From Ciceribacter lividus (GTDB lineage: Bacteria > Pseudomonadota > Alphaproteobacteria > Rhizobiales > Rhizobiaceae): a stretch of DNA of 64,000 bases. The stretch covers positions 124,001 through 188,000 of the forward strand of contig NZ_QPIX01000005.1 of NCBI RefSeq assembly GCF_003337715.1, written 5' to 3'. The notes under the pieces were generated by a model, which was given only the letters and a program-made list of their open reading frames with translations, did not search any database and was not told the DNA's origin. This document shows, piece by piece, positions 28,151 to 36,696 of this stretch (position 1 is the first letter of the stretch; the number at the start of each line of letters is the position of its first letter). The translations under genes and the position numbers were made by a program.

Positions 28151-28903
28151 ATGTCCCTATTGAGAGCCGATCCCGAGTCATTTCGCTGGTTCCGGCGTGG
28201 TGCAAGCGGCATCTTCAGCCTGCCGGCCCTGATCCTCATGACCTCCTTCGTCGGTTTCGCCGCCTTCGCGCTGGAGGCCGGGATCTCGCGTGGTGCGGCC
28301 ATGTTCATGACGCTGATGGTCTGGGCGCTTCCCGCCAAGATGATCCTGACGGGAATGCTGGCGAGCGGCGCGCACATCCTGGCGATCATCGTCGCCGTTT
28401 CGCTCTCCTCGATCCGCATGATGCCGATGGTGGCCTCGCTCGTCCCGGAAATCCGCACGCCGCGCACGCCCGTCTGGTTGCTACTCTTCCTTTCGCATTT
28501 CATCGCGATCACGGCGTGGGTCTTCACCACCCAGAACATCGGCAAGGTTCCGCGCGAGCATCGAACCGTCTACTTTGCCGGCTTCGCGATCACCCTGACG
28601 CTTACGAACACGCTTCTCGTCGGCATCTGCTACGGCCTCGTCGAGACTTTTCCGCCGCTGGTGGCCGGGCTGCTGTTCTTCCTCACGCCGGTCTACTTCG
28701 TCGCCTCGATCTGGGCGACATCGCGCCAACCCGTCCTTCGCCTGGCGTTCCTCATCGGCGTCGTCGGCGGGCCGCTGTTGTCGATGGTTGTGCCGGGACT
28801 GGACGTACTGATCGCCGGCCTCGGTGGCGGAACGCTGGCCTATCTCGTCGACCGGCTGGTGCTTTCCGGCCGGCGGAAGCGTCGAGAGGGAGAGAGCCGA
28901 TGA
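28151..28903 (+). CDS. azlC: AzlC family inner-membrane exporter subunit
   Basis: A 250-residue membrane protein with about seven hydrophobic segments and the AzlC signature (LMTSFVGFAAFALEAGIS then MVWALPAKMILTG). AzlCD pairs are branched-chain amino acid exporters (Bacillus azaleucine resistance, E. coli YgaZH). The stop overlaps the azlD start (ATGA at 28900). The substrate here is not shown. Confidence 0.88.
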   Translation: MSLLRADPESFRWFRRGASGIFSLPALILMTSFVGFAAFALEAGISRGAAMFMTLMVWALPAKMILTGMLASGAHILAIIVAVSLSSIRMMPMVASLVPEIRTPRTPVWLLLFLSHFIAITAWVFTTQNIGKVPREHRTVYFAGFAITLTLTNTLLVGICYGLVETFPPLVAGLLFFLTPVYFVASIWATSRQPVLRLAFLIGVVGGPLLSMVVPGLDVLIAGLGGGTLAYLVDRLVLSGRRKRREGESR

Positions 28904-29229
28904 ACGACTACACGATCTATGCCGTGATCCTCGTGGCGGGCTGGCTGGCAACGGATGTCTGGCGCTGGCTCGGCGTGATTGCCGGCAACCGGATGAACGA
29001 GGATTCCGAGGCACTGAAATGGGTGAGGGCGGTCGCCACATCGCTTGTCATGGCGGTGACCTCCAAGCTGATCGTCTTCCCGACCGGCAGTCTCGAAGCC
29101 ACGCCGCTCTGGCTGCGTCTCGCCGCTGCAGCGCTCGGCTTTGCCGCCTTCCTCGCCGCCGGGCAGCGGGTCATCGTCGGCGTCGTGGTCTCCGTGGCGC
29201 TCCTGGCGCTCGGTCTCGTCTTCGTCTGA
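28900..29229 (+). CDS. azlD: AzlD family membrane protein
   Basis: A 109-residue protein with three to four membrane segments, the small partner of AzlC. It overlaps azlC by four bases, so the two are translationally coupled. Convergent with the LysR gene (three bases apart). Confidence 0.87.
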   Translation: MNDYTIYAVILVAGWLATDVWRWLGVIAGNRMNEDSEALKWVRAVATSLVMAVTSKLIVFPTGSLEATPLWLRLAAAALGFAAFLAAGQRVIVGVVVSVALLALGLVFV

Positions 29230-29232
29230 GGT

Positions 29233-30114
29233 TCAGGGACCGGAAGGGGCTGCGTCGGTCGCCTCCGCCAGCAGCCAGTCTCTCATCAGCACCGCCTCCG
29301 GCGAGAGGTTCGTCGCTTCCGTCAACCAGTAGGCCTTTTCGATATCCGTCGGCCGGTCGAAGAGGACCTTTAGTTCCCCCCGCGACAGTTCGTCCGCAAT
29401 CAGTGCGGTCGGGCAGAGGGCGACGCCGAGCCCTGCGGTCAGCGAACTCAGGAGCAGGTTGAAATCGGCGAAGATCGGTCCGCTCTCGCGCGGGCTTTCG
29501 AGACTTCCTTCGGAAAACCACCGTCGCCAGGCCGCGGGACTTTCATCATGGAGAAGGTCCGCAGCGAGCAGTTCGCGAGGATCGCGGATCGGACCGTTGC
29601 GATTGAGATAGGACGGGGCGCAGGTCGGCCGCGTGGCACCGGAGAGGATCGGCAAGGCCCCGGCATCCGGACGAGTGCCGTGCTGGATCAACAGATCGGC
29701 CGCCGCCTCGGCCGCCGTCTTTGCCCCGGCCGCATAGGAGATCGCAACCTGTATGTCGGGATGCGCGGCGCGGAAACGGGGCAGCCGCGGCGCCAGCCAA
29801 TGAGTGACGACCGAAGGAAGGCAGGCGAGCCTGACCGTGCGGCGCCTTGCACCGGCGGAGAGCCGTTCGGCGGCAGCGGCGATGCCGGCGAGGCCCGCGG
29901 ACACGGCATCGCCGAACTCTCGTCCGGCGGGTGTCAGCTGCACGCCGCGGGCGCTGCGCTCGAAGAGCCTTACGCCGAGCCAATCTTCGAGGCTGCGCAC
30001 GTGCTGGCTGACGGCGGCCGGTGTCATGCCGAGTTCGGTTGCCGCCTGGCGGAAATTCTCACGGCGAGCGGCGGCTTCGAAGGCGCGGAGGCCTGGCAGG
30101 GGCGGGAGCTTCAT
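29233..30114 (-). CDS. LysR family transcriptional regulator
   Basis: A 293-residue LysR regulator of the GcvA-like subgroup. The N-terminal winged helix-turn-helix is clear: LRAFEAAARRENFRQAATEL, then TPAAVSQHVRSLEDWLGVRL. The C-terminal effector domain follows (RTVRLACLPSVVTHWLAPRL). ATG 30114 (MKLPPLPGL) is preferred to GTG 30135, which overlaps a palindromic operator. It is divergent from the DUF1989 gene and close to azlCD. Confidence 0.92.
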   Translation of the reverse strand: MKLPPLPGLRAFEAAARRENFRQAATELGMTPAAVSQHVRSLEDWLGVRLFERSARGVQLTPAGREFGDAVSAGLAGIAAAAERLSAGARRRTVRLACLPSVVTHWLAPRLPRFRAAHPDIQVAISYAAGAKTAAEAAADLLIQHGTRPDAGALPILSGATRPTCAPSYLNRNGPIRDPRELLAADLLHDESPAAWRRWFSEGSLESPRESGPIFADFNLLLSSLTAGLGVALCPTALIADELSRGELKVLFDRPTDIEKAYWLTEATNLSPEAVLMRDWLLAEATDAAPSGP

Positions 30115-30125
30115 GGGAACAAGGA

Positions 30126-30138
30126 TAAGTGACACTTA
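30126..30138. promoter_or_regulatory. Candidate LysR operator
   Basis: TAAGTGACACTTA is a perfect 13-base palindrome of the T-N11-A form recognised by LysR proteins. It lies 11 bases upstream of the LysR start and about 90 upstream of the divergent DUF1989 gene, placed for autoregulation and control of the neighbour. Confidence 0.6.
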
Positions 30139-30229
30139 CCCTTATGGCAAGGAGATGCCGTCTTGCCAGCCGCCTTGCCGGCGTGCAGTGTCCGTCCTGT
30201 TGTTTGCCCTTGAGAGTGCAGGATCGTTC

Positions 30230-31096
30230 ATGACCGCCAAGTCCGCCATCCAGGCCCCCATTCAGGTTCCCGTCGACGCCGCCGAGCGACGCGCCCGTCG
30301 CCCCGTCGTCGTCTACCCCAACGGAACGCTGCCGGCTCCGGACATGACACGACTTCAAGAAGCGCGCGCAACACTCGAAAAGATCGACGAAATTATCGTT
30401 TCGCCGCGCGAGGGCGGAGCGTTCGAGGCGCCGAAGGGGCATTTCTTCCGCGTCGTCAGCGTCGAGGGGCCGCAGGTCGGCGACCTCAACCTCTGGAATG
30501 CCGCGGACCTTTCCGAGCGCTTCTTCAGCGGCAAGACCCGGGCGCTGCATGCGACCCATGTCTCGGTCGGCGACCGGCTCTGGAGCTCGCTGCCGCATCT
30601 GCGGCCGATGGCGACGATCACCCATGATACGCTCGCCTGGTACGGGTGGGATGACGACGGGGCGGGCCTGCACGATGTCATCGGCACGCGCTGCGATCCC
30701 TATACCAACCGGCTGCTTTCCGGCGGCGACTATCACCACTGCTGCCATTCCAACCTGACACGCGCGCTCGCCGGGGCGAAGGGGCTCGCCTTCCGCGAGG
30801 CCGAACCGCACGTCCATGACGTGCTCAACGTCTTCATGTGCACCGGCTTTACGAGGGACACGCACCAGTATTTCATGAAGGCGAGCCCGGTGCGTCCCGG
30901 CGACTACATCGAGTTCTTCGCCGAGATCGACCTCATCGGCGCGCTTTCGGCCTGCCCCGGCGGCGATTGCAGCGCCACCCATTCGAGCGATGCTGCCGCG
31001 TGCTATCCGCTGAAGGTCGAGATTTTCCGGCCGGACATGGCGCTTTTGAAAGATTGGCCGTTCCCGGAGAGGAGCGGCTATCGCAATCCGGAATAG
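30230..31096 (+). CDS. DUF1989 (urea carboxylase-associated/YcgI family) protein
   Basis: A 288-residue cytoplasmic protein of the DUF1989 family. The metal-binding type residues are conserved: GTRCDPYT, then GGDYHHCCHSNL and CPGGDCSATH. Members act beside urea carboxylase, and some are carboxyguanidine deiminases in guanidine breakdown. No urea/guanidine carboxylase, hydrolase or transporter is next to it here; neighbours are a divergent LysR regulator and AzlCD. The substrate is open. ATG 30230 follows AGGA. Confidence 0.85.
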   Translation: MTAKSAIQAPIQVPVDAAERRARRPVVVYPNGTLPAPDMTRLQEARATLEKIDEIIVSPREGGAFEAPKGHFFRVVSVEGPQVGDLNLWNAADLSERFFSGKTRALHATHVSVGDRLWSSLPHLRPMATITHDTLAWYGWDDDGAGLHDVIGTRCDPYTNRLLSGGDYHHCCHSNLTRALAGAKGLAFREAEPHVHDVLNVFMCTGFTRDTHQYFMKASPVRPGDYIEFFAEIDLIGALSACPGGDCSATHSSDAAACYPLKVEIFRPDMALLKDWPFPERSGYRNPE

Positions 31097-31111
31097 ACGG
31101 GAGCAGACGGA

Positions 31112-31594
31112 ATGCGGAAGAGTATCGTCACGTTGCTGCTGTCGGTTGCCTGCATTTCCTGCTCGCCTCCTTCCGGTGAAGCGGGGAAATTGGAAAACGC
31201 TCTTTTAGCAATCCCCGTTGGTTCATCGGTCAGATTCGAGGATCTCTCGCAATTTGCCGGAAGAACGATCTGTATGGTTCAGCCATACCAGGACAGTTTG
31301 GCTCTACGAGATCCTCTGGCGGATCAGGTGAACGAGTATCTTGCAGATCAAGGATTCGGGGCAAACGAAGCGTATTTTGCGTTTGTTTTGGTCGGTGACA
31401 ATGAATTCGATGTCGTCAAGCTACCACGCTCGGACAAGCTCGACATCCTCGCGCTTCATCAAGCCTCGAAACTGTCGCGGGGGACGTTGCCACAAGGCTT
31501 CGTCCCTCGCAAATGCGTCACCGGTCCAGATGCGGCGATTGCCAAGATTGAGTTTATGGGTCGTGCGTATATCCGCTTGGGGCGGATGCAGTAG
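31112..31594 (+). CDS. AT-richer lipoprotein of unknown function
   Basis: A 160-residue protein with signal peptide MRKSIVTLLLSVA and lipobox CISC. Nothing in the mature sequence (ENALLAIPVGSSVRFEDL, then FAGRTICMVQPYQ) matches a known family. Two further cysteines could pair. Codon use is visibly less GC-biased than the neighbours (TTA, ATA and GCA codons appear), suggesting recent gain. ATG 31112 follows GGGAGCAGACGG. The gene is 15 bases after the DUF1989 gene and convergent with the HIT gene. Confidence 0.7.
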   Translation: MRKSIVTLLLSVACISCSPPSGEAGKLENALLAIPVGSSVRFEDLSQFAGRTICMVQPYQDSLALRDPLADQVNEYLADQGFGANEAYFAFVLVGDNEFDVVKLPRSDKLDILALHQASKLSRGTLPQGFVPRKCVTGPDAAIAKIEFMGRAYIRLGRMQ

Positions 31595-31632
31595 CAACGT
31601 AGCGACCGGTACGGATCGGTGCCAAGGTCGCT

Positions 31633-32058
31633 TTACAGCGCCGCCTTGATCTTGTCTGCGTGCGCCTTCAGCACCTCGATGTCTTCCATCTGACCGGAAT
31701 GCGGCCGGAGCGGCACGCCCTCGTAGCGGGGAATGACGTGAAAGTGCAGGTGGAAGACCGTCTGGCCGGCAGTGGGCTCGTTGAACTGGGTGACGAGAAC
31801 GCCGTCAGCGTCGAGCGCCTCTTTGGCGGCAACCGCGAGCTTCTGGACGACCGGCATCGTGCGGGCGAGAACCGCCGGGTCGGCGTCGAGCAGGTTGCGC
31901 GATCCTTCCTTGGGAATGACCAGCAGATGGCCCGGCGACTGCGGCATCACGTCCATGAAGGCGAGCGTATGCTCGTCCTCGTAGAGACGAACCGAGGGAA
32001 TTTCGTTGCGCAGGATCTTGGCGAAGATGTTGTTGGGGTCGTAGGCCGGGCTGGTCAT
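31633..32058 (-). CDS. HIT family hydrolase
   Basis: A 141-residue histidine-triad protein with the catalytic HLHFHVIPRY motif and the N-terminal IFAKILRNEIPS. It is likely to hydrolyse nucleotide phosphoramidates or dinucleotide polyphosphates. It follows the FemAB-like gene on the same strand after 61 bases and may be its downstream operon partner. Confidence 0.92.
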   Translation of the reverse strand: MTSPAYDPNNIFAKILRNEIPSVRLYEDEHTLAFMDVMPQSPGHLLVIPKEGSRNLLDADPAVLARTMPVVQKLAVAAKEALDADGVLVTQFNEPTAGQTVFHLHFHVIPRYEGVPLRPHSGQMEDIEVLKAHADKIKAAL

Positions 32059-32119
32059 CTTGGGGCTCCTCGTTTCGCTGCGTACCTAACGCGACCGAGG
32101 GGGCGCGATCAAGCACCCG

Positions 32120-33313
32120 TCAGTCTTCGCGGCACTGGCGCTCGCCCTTCCTGAACGGGGTGTGTTCGCCGAGATACTCGCCGATCTGTTCGACCTCGCG
32201 GCGCTCGTGTTCGAGATAGTCGGCGACGGCACGTCTGAGGCCGGCATGGGCGATGAAATGGGCGGAGTGGGTGGTCACCGGCTGATATCCGCGGGCGAGC
32301 TTGTGCTCGCCCTGTGCGCCGGCCTCGACCTTCTGGAGCCCCTTGGCCAGGGCGAAATCGATCGCCTGATGATAGCAGACCTCGAAGTGCAGGAAGGGAT
32401 GCTCCTCGATGCAGCCCCAGTGGCGGCCGAAGAGCGTGTCGCTGCCGATGAAGTTGATCGCACCGGCGATGTAGCGCCCGCCGCGCTTGGCCATCACCAG
32501 CAGGATGTCGTCGGCCATCCGTTCTCCGATCAGCGAGTAGAAGTCCCGTGTGAGATAGGGACGCCCCCACTTGCGGCTGCCGGTATCCATGTAGAAGGCG
32601 AAGAACTGGTCCCAGACGGCCTCGGTGAGATCTGAGCCGGTGAGCCAGTCGATCGTGATGCCGTTTTCGAGCGCGGCGCGGCGCTCCTTCTTCAGCGCCT
32701 TGCGCTTGCGAGACGCGAGCGTGTCGAGGAAATCGTCGTGGTCCCTGTAGCCGGCGTTCAGGAAATGGAACTGCTGGTCGGTGCGGTGAAGATAGCCCCG
32801 TCCCTCGAAGGCGGCGAGCTCGTCTTCAGGCAGGAAGGTGACGTGGGCGGAGGAGGCTCCGAGCCTTTCGGTGACCTCGCGCAAGCCTCCGGCGAGGAGC
32901 GCGCGGACCTCGGCCTGATGCCGGCCTCGTGCAACCATCAGCCGCGGCCCCGTCGCGGGGGTGAAGGGAATGGTGACCTGCAGCTTGGGATAATAGCGCC
33001 CGCCGGCGCGCTCGTAGGCGTCGGCCCAGCCGTGATCGAAGACGTATTCGCCGCGGCTGTGGCTCTTGAGATAGCAGGGGACGGCGCCGATCAGGATTCC
33101 GGCGGCGTCTTCCAGCAGAAGATGATGCCCGAGCCAGCCGGTCTCGGCGGTCGCCGATCCCGACTCCTCGAGCGCGGAGAGGAATCCATGCGAGTTGAAG
33201 GGGTTGTAGCCCCCGCCGGCCTTGTCGCGACCCGCACCCTCGAGCGTGGCCCAAAGTTCGGGCCGGATCGCTGCAAGGGACCGTTCGATCCGGATGGATA
33301 CCTCTTGCTTCAT
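32120..33313 (-). CDS. FemAB/GNAT-fold acyltransferase, COG3146 family
   Basis: A 397-residue protein of the COG3146 (DUF482) family, related to FemX/FemAB acyltransferases. The recognisable segments are GYNPFNSHGFLSALEESG, AVPCYLKSHSRGEYVFDHGWADAY, TPATGPRLMVARG and the C-terminal GRHWGCIEEHPFLHFEVCYH. The family is called N-acetyltransferase or peptidoglycan-related in databases, but no substrate is known. The start overlaps closely with the GDPD stop (10 bases). Confidence 0.8.
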   Translation of the reverse strand: MKQEVSIRIERSLAAIRPELWATLEGAGRDKAGGGYNPFNSHGFLSALEESGSATAETGWLGHHLLLEDAAGILIGAVPCYLKSHSRGEYVFDHGWADAYERAGGRYYPKLQVTIPFTPATGPRLMVARGRHQAEVRALLAGGLREVTERLGASSAHVTFLPEDELAAFEGRGYLHRTDQQFHFLNAGYRDHDDFLDTLASRKRKALKKERRAALENGITIDWLTGSDLTEAVWDQFFAFYMDTGSRKWGRPYLTRDFYSLIGERMADDILLVMAKRGGRYIAGAINFIGSDTLFGRHWGCIEEHPFLHFEVCYHQAIDFALAKGLQKVEAGAQGEHKLARGYQPVTTHSAHFIAHAGLRRAVADYLEHERREVEQIGEYLGEHTPFRKGERQCRED

Positions 33314-33323
33314 GCTGCTCCCG

Positions 33324-34058
33324 TCAGGCGGTCGCGACCGTCGTCTCCCGGGGATCGAACCCCTCGAAGGTCATCTGCTCCGCATATTTATAGGTATGCT
33401 GTCGCATGATTTCATCCCTGACCGTCCAGGTAATGACCGGAATGCCGCGTTCGCGCTGGGCGGTGACGAAGCTGTTCGGCAGATGGGCGGCGCAGTAGGA
33501 GATGAAATCGAGCCCGAGCTGCATCGCTTCGTCGTGGGCGAAGAAGGTTTCGGGCTTGGCGCCTTCGGCCGTCAGTCCGACGGGGTAGGGGCAATCGAGC
33601 GCTTTCAGGTCCTTCAGCAGCCAGTGGTCGAAGCTCATCAGCGCGACCTTGCCTTCGTAGCCCTCGAGCACGTCGAGCACGGTCACGGCAAAACCGTCGT
33701 CCTCCTCGGCGCTGGTGCCCTTGAGCTCGATCACCAGCGGAACGCGGCCCTTGACGAGCGCCAGCATCTGCCGAAGCGTCGGAATGCGATCGGCGGTGCC
33801 GCCGACGGACAGCAGGCCGAGCTCGGCCGCGGTGCGCTCGCGCACATCACCGGCAATGCCGCACAGCCGCTGCAGGTCGTGGTCGTGGAACACCACCGGC
33901 ACGCTGTCGGCCGAAAGCTGCACGTCGCATTCGATCGCGAAGCCTGCATCGATCGCCCGCTGGAAGGCTGAAAGGGTGTTCTCCCATACGGCCTTGTTCA
34001 TGTCGTGGAAACCGCGATGGGCGACCGGCAGGTCCTTGATCCAGTTGGCGTCGGTCAC
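33324..34058 (-). CDS. Glycerophosphodiester phosphodiesterase
   Basis: A 244-residue cytoplasmic GDPD. The active-site segments are PVAHRGFHDMN with the catalytic H14, NTLSAFQRAIDAGFAIECDVQLSAD with the metal-ligand ECDVQ, and VVFHDHDLQRL. It should cleave glycerophosphodiesters to glycerol-3-phosphate and an alcohol. The ATG overlaps the ridA stop by four bases, so it is translated with RidA. Confidence 0.92.
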   Translation of the reverse strand: MTDANWIKDLPVAHRGFHDMNKAVWENTLSAFQRAIDAGFAIECDVQLSADSVPVVFHDHDLQRLCGIAGDVRERTAAELGLLSVGGTADRIPTLRQMLALVKGRVPLVIELKGTSAEEDDGFAVTVLDVLEGYEGKVALMSFDHWLLKDLKALDCPYPVGLTAEGAKPETFFAHDEAMQLGLDFISYCAAHLPNSFVTAQRERGIPVITWTVRDEIMRQHTYKYAEQMTFEGFDPRETTVATA

Positions 34059-34522
34059 TGGCCGATCTCCAGGATCGCGTCGATCTCGACGGCGGCATTG
34101 AGCGGCAGGGCGGCCATTCCGACGGCGGCACGGGCGTGCTTGCCGGCGTCGCCGAGGACGTTGGCGATGAGGTTCGAGGCACCGTTGATGACGAGATGCT
34201 GCTCGGTAAAGCCGGGCGCCGAGGCGACGAAGCCGTTGAGCTTGATGACGCGGGCGATGCGGCCGAGGTCGCCGAGCGCCGCCTTCGCCTGTGCAAGAAT
34301 GTTGATGGCGCAGAGTTCCGCGGCCCGCTGGGCGGCCGCGAGATCGACGTCAGCGCCGGCCAGGCCGGTCACCGCGATCTTGCCGTCTTCCATCGGAAGC
34401 TGGCCGGAAAGGTAAAGCAGGTTGCCGCTGATGACGTACGGAACATAGTTCGCAGCCGGTGCGGCGGCGACCGGAAGGCGGATACCCATGGCTTCCAGAC
34501 GATTGTCGATTGTCTCGGACAT
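34055..34522 (-). CDS. RidA family protein
   Basis: A 155-residue member of the RidA (YjgF/YER057c/UK114) family, variant form with the long N-terminus. Signature pieces are LYLSGQLPMEDGKI, CAINILAQAKAALGDL and the C-terminal GMAALPLNAAVEIDAI. True RidA carries an Arg for enamine/imine binding; here the corresponding region is less typical, so the activity is not certain. First gene of a run RidA-GDPD-FemAB-like-HIT. Confidence 0.88.
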   Translation of the reverse strand: MSETIDNRLEAMGIRLPVAAAPAANYVPYVISGNLLYLSGQLPMEDGKIAVTGLAGADVDLAAAQRAAELCAINILAQAKAALGDLGRIARVIKLNGFVASAPGFTEQHLVINGASNLIANVLGDAGKHARAAVGMAALPLNAAVEIDAILEIGQ

Positions 34523-34642
34523 TCTAGTTTCCCGGTTTTGTTGTAAACATTGAAAAAGAATCTTGCATTACACGAAGGCGTGCCTCGCTTTCGCCGGGAC
34601 AGTTCTTATATCATCGCCGGCCAGTCCAACAGGAGGTATTGA

Positions 34643-35467
34643 ATGTTTCGCTCGAGCTATGCGGTTGCCGCTCTGGCCACCCTCGGAGCCACCGGCTGGG
34701 CGGCGAGCGGGGCGGAAGCTGCCGCCGGCCGTCTGGCGCCGCACAGGGCCATCTACGACGTCGAGCTGAAGGAAGCCTCCGAACGGGCCGGCATCGAGGC
34801 AATACGCGGCCGCATGGTCTACGAATTCGACGGATCGGAGTGCAAGGGTTACACGACCAACTTCCGCTTCGTGACCCGAATCGACACGGGTGAGCAGGTG
34901 CGCGTAACCGACCAGCAGAGCCGCACCTTCGAGGACATCGCCAACGGCAAGTTCCGGTTCGAGACGAAGTCGTTCACCGACGACCAGCTCGACAAGGACG
35001 TCAAGGGCAAGGCCGCCGACGATAACGGCCGGGTCAAGATCGAAATCGAGGGGCCCGCGAAGCGCGCCGTGGAACTGGTCGACAGCCGCTTCCCCGCCGA
35101 GCACATGCTGGAAGTCATCGACAGGGCGAGGAAAGGCGAGACCTTCTTCGAGGCACGCATCTTCGACGGGTCGGAGGACGGCGACCGCAGCTACCTGACG
35201 ACGACCATCGTCGGCCATCCGACCGAGCCGGGCAAGGACGAACCGGACGCCGGAAAGGCCGGCGCAATGGCCCCGGCGAAGTACTGGCCGGTCTCGATCG
35301 CCTACTATGACGACAAGACGGCCGGAGACCAGTTGCCGGTCTACACCCAGTCCTTCAAGCTTTACGAGAACGGCGTCACCCGCGACCTGACCCTCGACTA
35401 CGGCGACTTCATCCTGAGCGGTCATCTTTCGAAACTGGAGATGCTTGAGGACCGCGGCTGCAAATAG
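34643..35467 (+). CDS. EipB family cell-envelope integrity protein (DUF1849)
   Basis: A 274-residue exported protein with signal peptide ending AEA at about residue 26. The DUF1849/EipB core follows: LAPHRAIYDVELKEAS, RGRMVYEFDGSECKGYTTNFR, the SYLTTTI region and the end MLEDRGCK. In Brucella, EipB is a periplasmic protein needed for envelope integrity, with a disulphide between conserved cysteines; here C72 or nearby and the C-terminal C273 are candidates. ATG 34643 has a full AGGAGGT Shine-Dalgarno. Divergent from ridA. Confidence 0.9.
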   Translation: MFRSSYAVAALATLGATGWAASGAEAAAGRLAPHRAIYDVELKEASERAGIEAIRGRMVYEFDGSECKGYTTNFRFVTRIDTGEQVRVTDQQSRTFEDIANGKFRFETKSFTDDQLDKDVKGKAADDNGRVKIEIEGPAKRAVELVDSRFPAEHMLEVIDRARKGETFFEARIFDGSEDGDRSYLTTTIVGHPTEPGKDEPDAGKAGAMAPAKYWPVSIAYYDDKTAGDQLPVYTQSFKLYENGVTRDLTLDYGDFILSGHLSKLEMLEDRGCK

Positions 35468-35510
35468 TCTTCCGGAACCGTATCCCGGAATGATCTTTGC
35501 CGACAAAAGC

Positions 35511-35538
35511 CTTGATTTCCTGACGAAGTCGCTATATG
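35511..35538 (+). promoter_or_regulatory. Candidate rpsB promoter and leader
   Basis: CTTGAT (35511-35516) and CTATAT (35532-35537) are good rhizobial hexamers with a short 15-base spacer. Transcription from about 35545 gives a leader of 120 bases that contains a hairpin (gtccgg/ccggac, near 35572-35591), plausible for S2 autoregulation. Confidence 0.5.
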
Positions 35539-35664
35539 GCGAGCGGCATTCCACACGTAAGGCATGGGATTGTCCGGGAGAAATCCGGACGTTTCCGCCG
35601 GTGGCATTCTCGAAGAGGGTGCTGTTCGCCTTGCGGAGGTTCAACCGGAAAAGGAGAAAAAGGC

Positions 35665-36432
35665 ATGGCATTGCCTGATTTCAGCATGCGCCAGCTTCTG
35701 GAAGCTGGTGTTCACTTCGGTCACCAGACGCACCGCTGGAACCCGAAGATGAAGCCGTACATCTTCGGCGATCGTAACAACATTCACATCATCGACCTCG
35801 CGCAGACCGTGCCGATGCTTTCGCGCGCCCTGCAGGTCGTTTCCGACACCGTCGCCCGCGGCGGCCGCGTGCTGTTCGTCGGCACCAAGCGTCAGGCCTC
35901 CGACCTGATCGCCGACAGCGCCAAGCGTTCGGCCCAGTACTACGTCAACTCCCGCTGGCTCGGCGGCATGCTGACCAACTGGAAGACCATTTCGAACTCG
36001 ATTGCTCGCCTCCGCAAGCTCGACGAGATCCTCGCTTCGGAAGCCCAGGGCTATTCGAAGAAGGAGCGCCTCAACCTCGAGCGCGAACGCGAAAAGCTGA
36101 ATAAGGCTCTCGGCGGTATCCGCGATATGGGCGGCACCCCGGACCTGATGTTCATCATCGACACCAACAAGGAAAAGATCGCAATCGATGAAGCCAAGCG
36201 CCTGGGTATCCCGGTCGTTGCCATCATCGACTCGAACTGCGATCCGGACCAGATCGACTACGCGATCCCCGGCAACGACGACGCCTCGCGCGCCATTGCT
36301 CTTTACTGCGACCTGATTGCCCGCGCGGCGATCGACGGTATCGCACGTCAGCAGGGTGCCTCCGGTCGTGACATCGGCGCCTCAGCCGAAGCCCCGATCG
36401 AGCCGGCGCTCGAAGACGAAGCCGGCGCCTGA
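35665..36432 (+). CDS. rpsB: 30S ribosomal protein S2
   Basis: A 255-residue S2 protein: [48 protein letters not shown], and the [14 protein letters not shown] signature. ATG 35665 follows AAGGAGAAAAAGG. It is the first gene of the rpsB-tsf-pyrH-frr cluster conserved across bacteria. The C-terminus carries a short acidic extension. Confidence 0.98.
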   Translation: MALPDFSMRQLLEAGVHFGHQTHRWNPKMKPYIFGDRNNIHIIDLAQTVPMLSRALQVVSDTVARGGRVLFVGTKRQASDLIADSAKRSAQYYVNSRWLGGMLTNWKTISNSIARLRKLDEILASEAQGYSKKERLNLEREREKLNKALGGIRDMGGTPDLMFIIDTNKEKIAIDEAKRLGIPVVAIIDSNCDPDQIDYAIPGNDDASRAIALYCDLIARAAIDGIARQQGASGRDIGASAEAPIEPALEDEAGA

Positions 36433-36696
36433 CGATGGCGAGCGGCGGAGCCCTTTCGGTCTTCGCCGCGTTTTCCTGATACGGGACGGGGCCGCTCTCA
36501 GCGATGCTGTTGGCGGCCTGTTCCTTTGCGGCGCGGACGTTTCGAACTCGCCGCCGCGATAGTCACCAGAGTTTATTACCGTGATGGCGCTGCTTCATCA
36601 CGTTGTCATACTTCCGGGTACAGTTCGTGCCCCAAACAGGGCGCCTTCCGTCGTTTCGGGGGCGGGCGCACCGCTTGAACCGACAAGAGGCAAACA

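Noticed and set aside
30139..30229. Guanidine riboswitch (ykkC or mini-ykkC) before the DUF1989 gene
   Set aside because: No ACGR hairpin pair or ykkC core in the short leader.
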